From JAGXLC01 sp964585385 (GTDB taxonomy: Bacteria > Bacteroidota > Bacteroidia > Bacteroidales > UBA12077), in assembly GCA_964585385.1 (NCBI GenBank), contig CAZPDP010000002.1, positions 124,001-188,000 of the forward strand: a DNA stretch of 64,000 nucleotides, read 5' to 3'. This document shows, piece by piece, positions 63,843 to 64,000 of the stretch. A program made the position numbers and the translations under genes. Under the pieces are notes generated by a model. That model saw only the letters and a program-made list of their open reading frames with translations. It was not told where the DNA came from and searched no databases. Every line of letters begins with the position of its first letter. Position 1 is the first letter of the stretch.

Positions 63843-64000
63843 CTACTCTTCATCCAGCATAATATTCAGGATTTCAATGGCTGCATCGGGTATGGGGGTT
63901 CCTGGTCCGAAAACACCAACTACACCGGAATCATACAGGAACTGATAGTCCTGCGAAGGTATAACACCTCCTGCAATTACCATAATATCCTCTCTGCCCA
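63843..64000 (-). CDS. Methylmalonyl-CoA mutase-like B12-binding C-terminus (partial)
   Basis: Runs off the right edge; the last 52 residues are visible. The sequence REDIMVIAGGVIPSQDY, then LYDSGVVGVFGPGTPIPDAA, is the end of the cobalamin-binding domain of methylmalonyl-CoA mutase large subunits (IAGGVIPxQDY and IFGPGTxIP). Its DxHxxG base-off motif would lie upstream, outside the window. Related mutases (isobutyryl- or ethylmalonyl-CoA) share this end. It points to propionate/succinate metabolism. Confidence 0.9.
   Translation of the reverse strand, partial: GREDIMVIAGGVIPSQDYQFLYDSGVVGVFGPGTPIPDAAIEILNIMLDEE

Noticed and set aside
1..64000. CRISPR arrays, insertion sequences and prophage
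   Set aside because: No regularly spaced direct repeats, transposase or integrase motifs, or phage structural proteins were found on either strand.

Overview
The window is a chromosomal segment of a Bacteroidota bacterium, most likely in the Bacteroidales/Marinilabiliales branch. The evidence is lineage-typical proteins: a C-terminal Por/type IX secretion (T9SS) sorting domain on a GH3 glycosidase, DUF4369/TlpA lipoproteins, a TraR/DksA protein lacking most zinc cysteines, an IleRS with a GIHH signature, DUF1684 and DUF4197 lipoproteins, moderate-to-low GC, and a few TTG-N~20-TAnnTTTG promoter-like sites. No phage, insertion sequence or CRISPR array is visible. Most of the window is ordinary core chromosome; the right end carries an accessory respiratory module.

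Layout. 1-4 kb: tail of a PAS protein, then a sugar porter overlapping a secreted GH3 glucosidase (saccharide cleavage and uptake). 4-10.4 kb: an LPG-synthase-like membrane protein, rsmA, mgtE, a PepSY membrane protein, a lipoprotein and purH. 10.4-16.1 kb: the cell-elongation operon mreB-mreC-mreD-mrdA-rodA, ending in a strong bidirectional terminator shared with rpsT, followed by tRNA-Glu(UUC). 16.6-25.4 kb: an ornithine racemase-type PLP enzyme, a GNAT, Mpl, an MBL hydrolase, lspA, a DksA-like regulator and ileS. 25.6-39.9 kb: an M28 peptidase, an ABCG-like transporter with a TerB-like N-terminus, a broken bile-acid symporter fragment, two thioredoxin-fold exported proteins, NhaC next to a PLP amino-acid decarboxylase, and a serine hydrolase. 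40-52.3 kb: an S2P-type protease with CBS domains, a type II NADH dehydrogenase, a third thioredoxin-fold protein, an M1 peptidase with a probable outer-membrane barrel, lipoproteins, HIT, greA, a Rieske-like lipoprotein with substituted ligands, and ribF. 52.7-58.2 kb: two TlpA/DUF4369 paralogues (one without its redox cysteines), lpxH, dgkA, a DUF3179 protein and a HEPN/MNT pair.

The most notable region is 59.5-63.7 kb: a compact minus-strand reductive dehalogenase operon. It comprises rdhA (Tat signal, two [4Fe-4S] motifs), rdhB (three-helix anchor) and an RdhC/NosR-like flavinylated membrane protein, preceded by a gene for a membrane-bound AraC-type regulator. In front of rdhA a perfect 9-bp inverted repeat brackets a sequence matching the Bacteroidota promoter consensus, which suggests direct regulation. 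Together these genes look like an inducible membrane-linked organohalide (or similar) reductase. The window closes with the C-terminus of a methylmalonyl-CoA mutase-like B12 enzyme on the same strand.

All calls come from reading sequence and translated motifs; no homology search or structure prediction was run.
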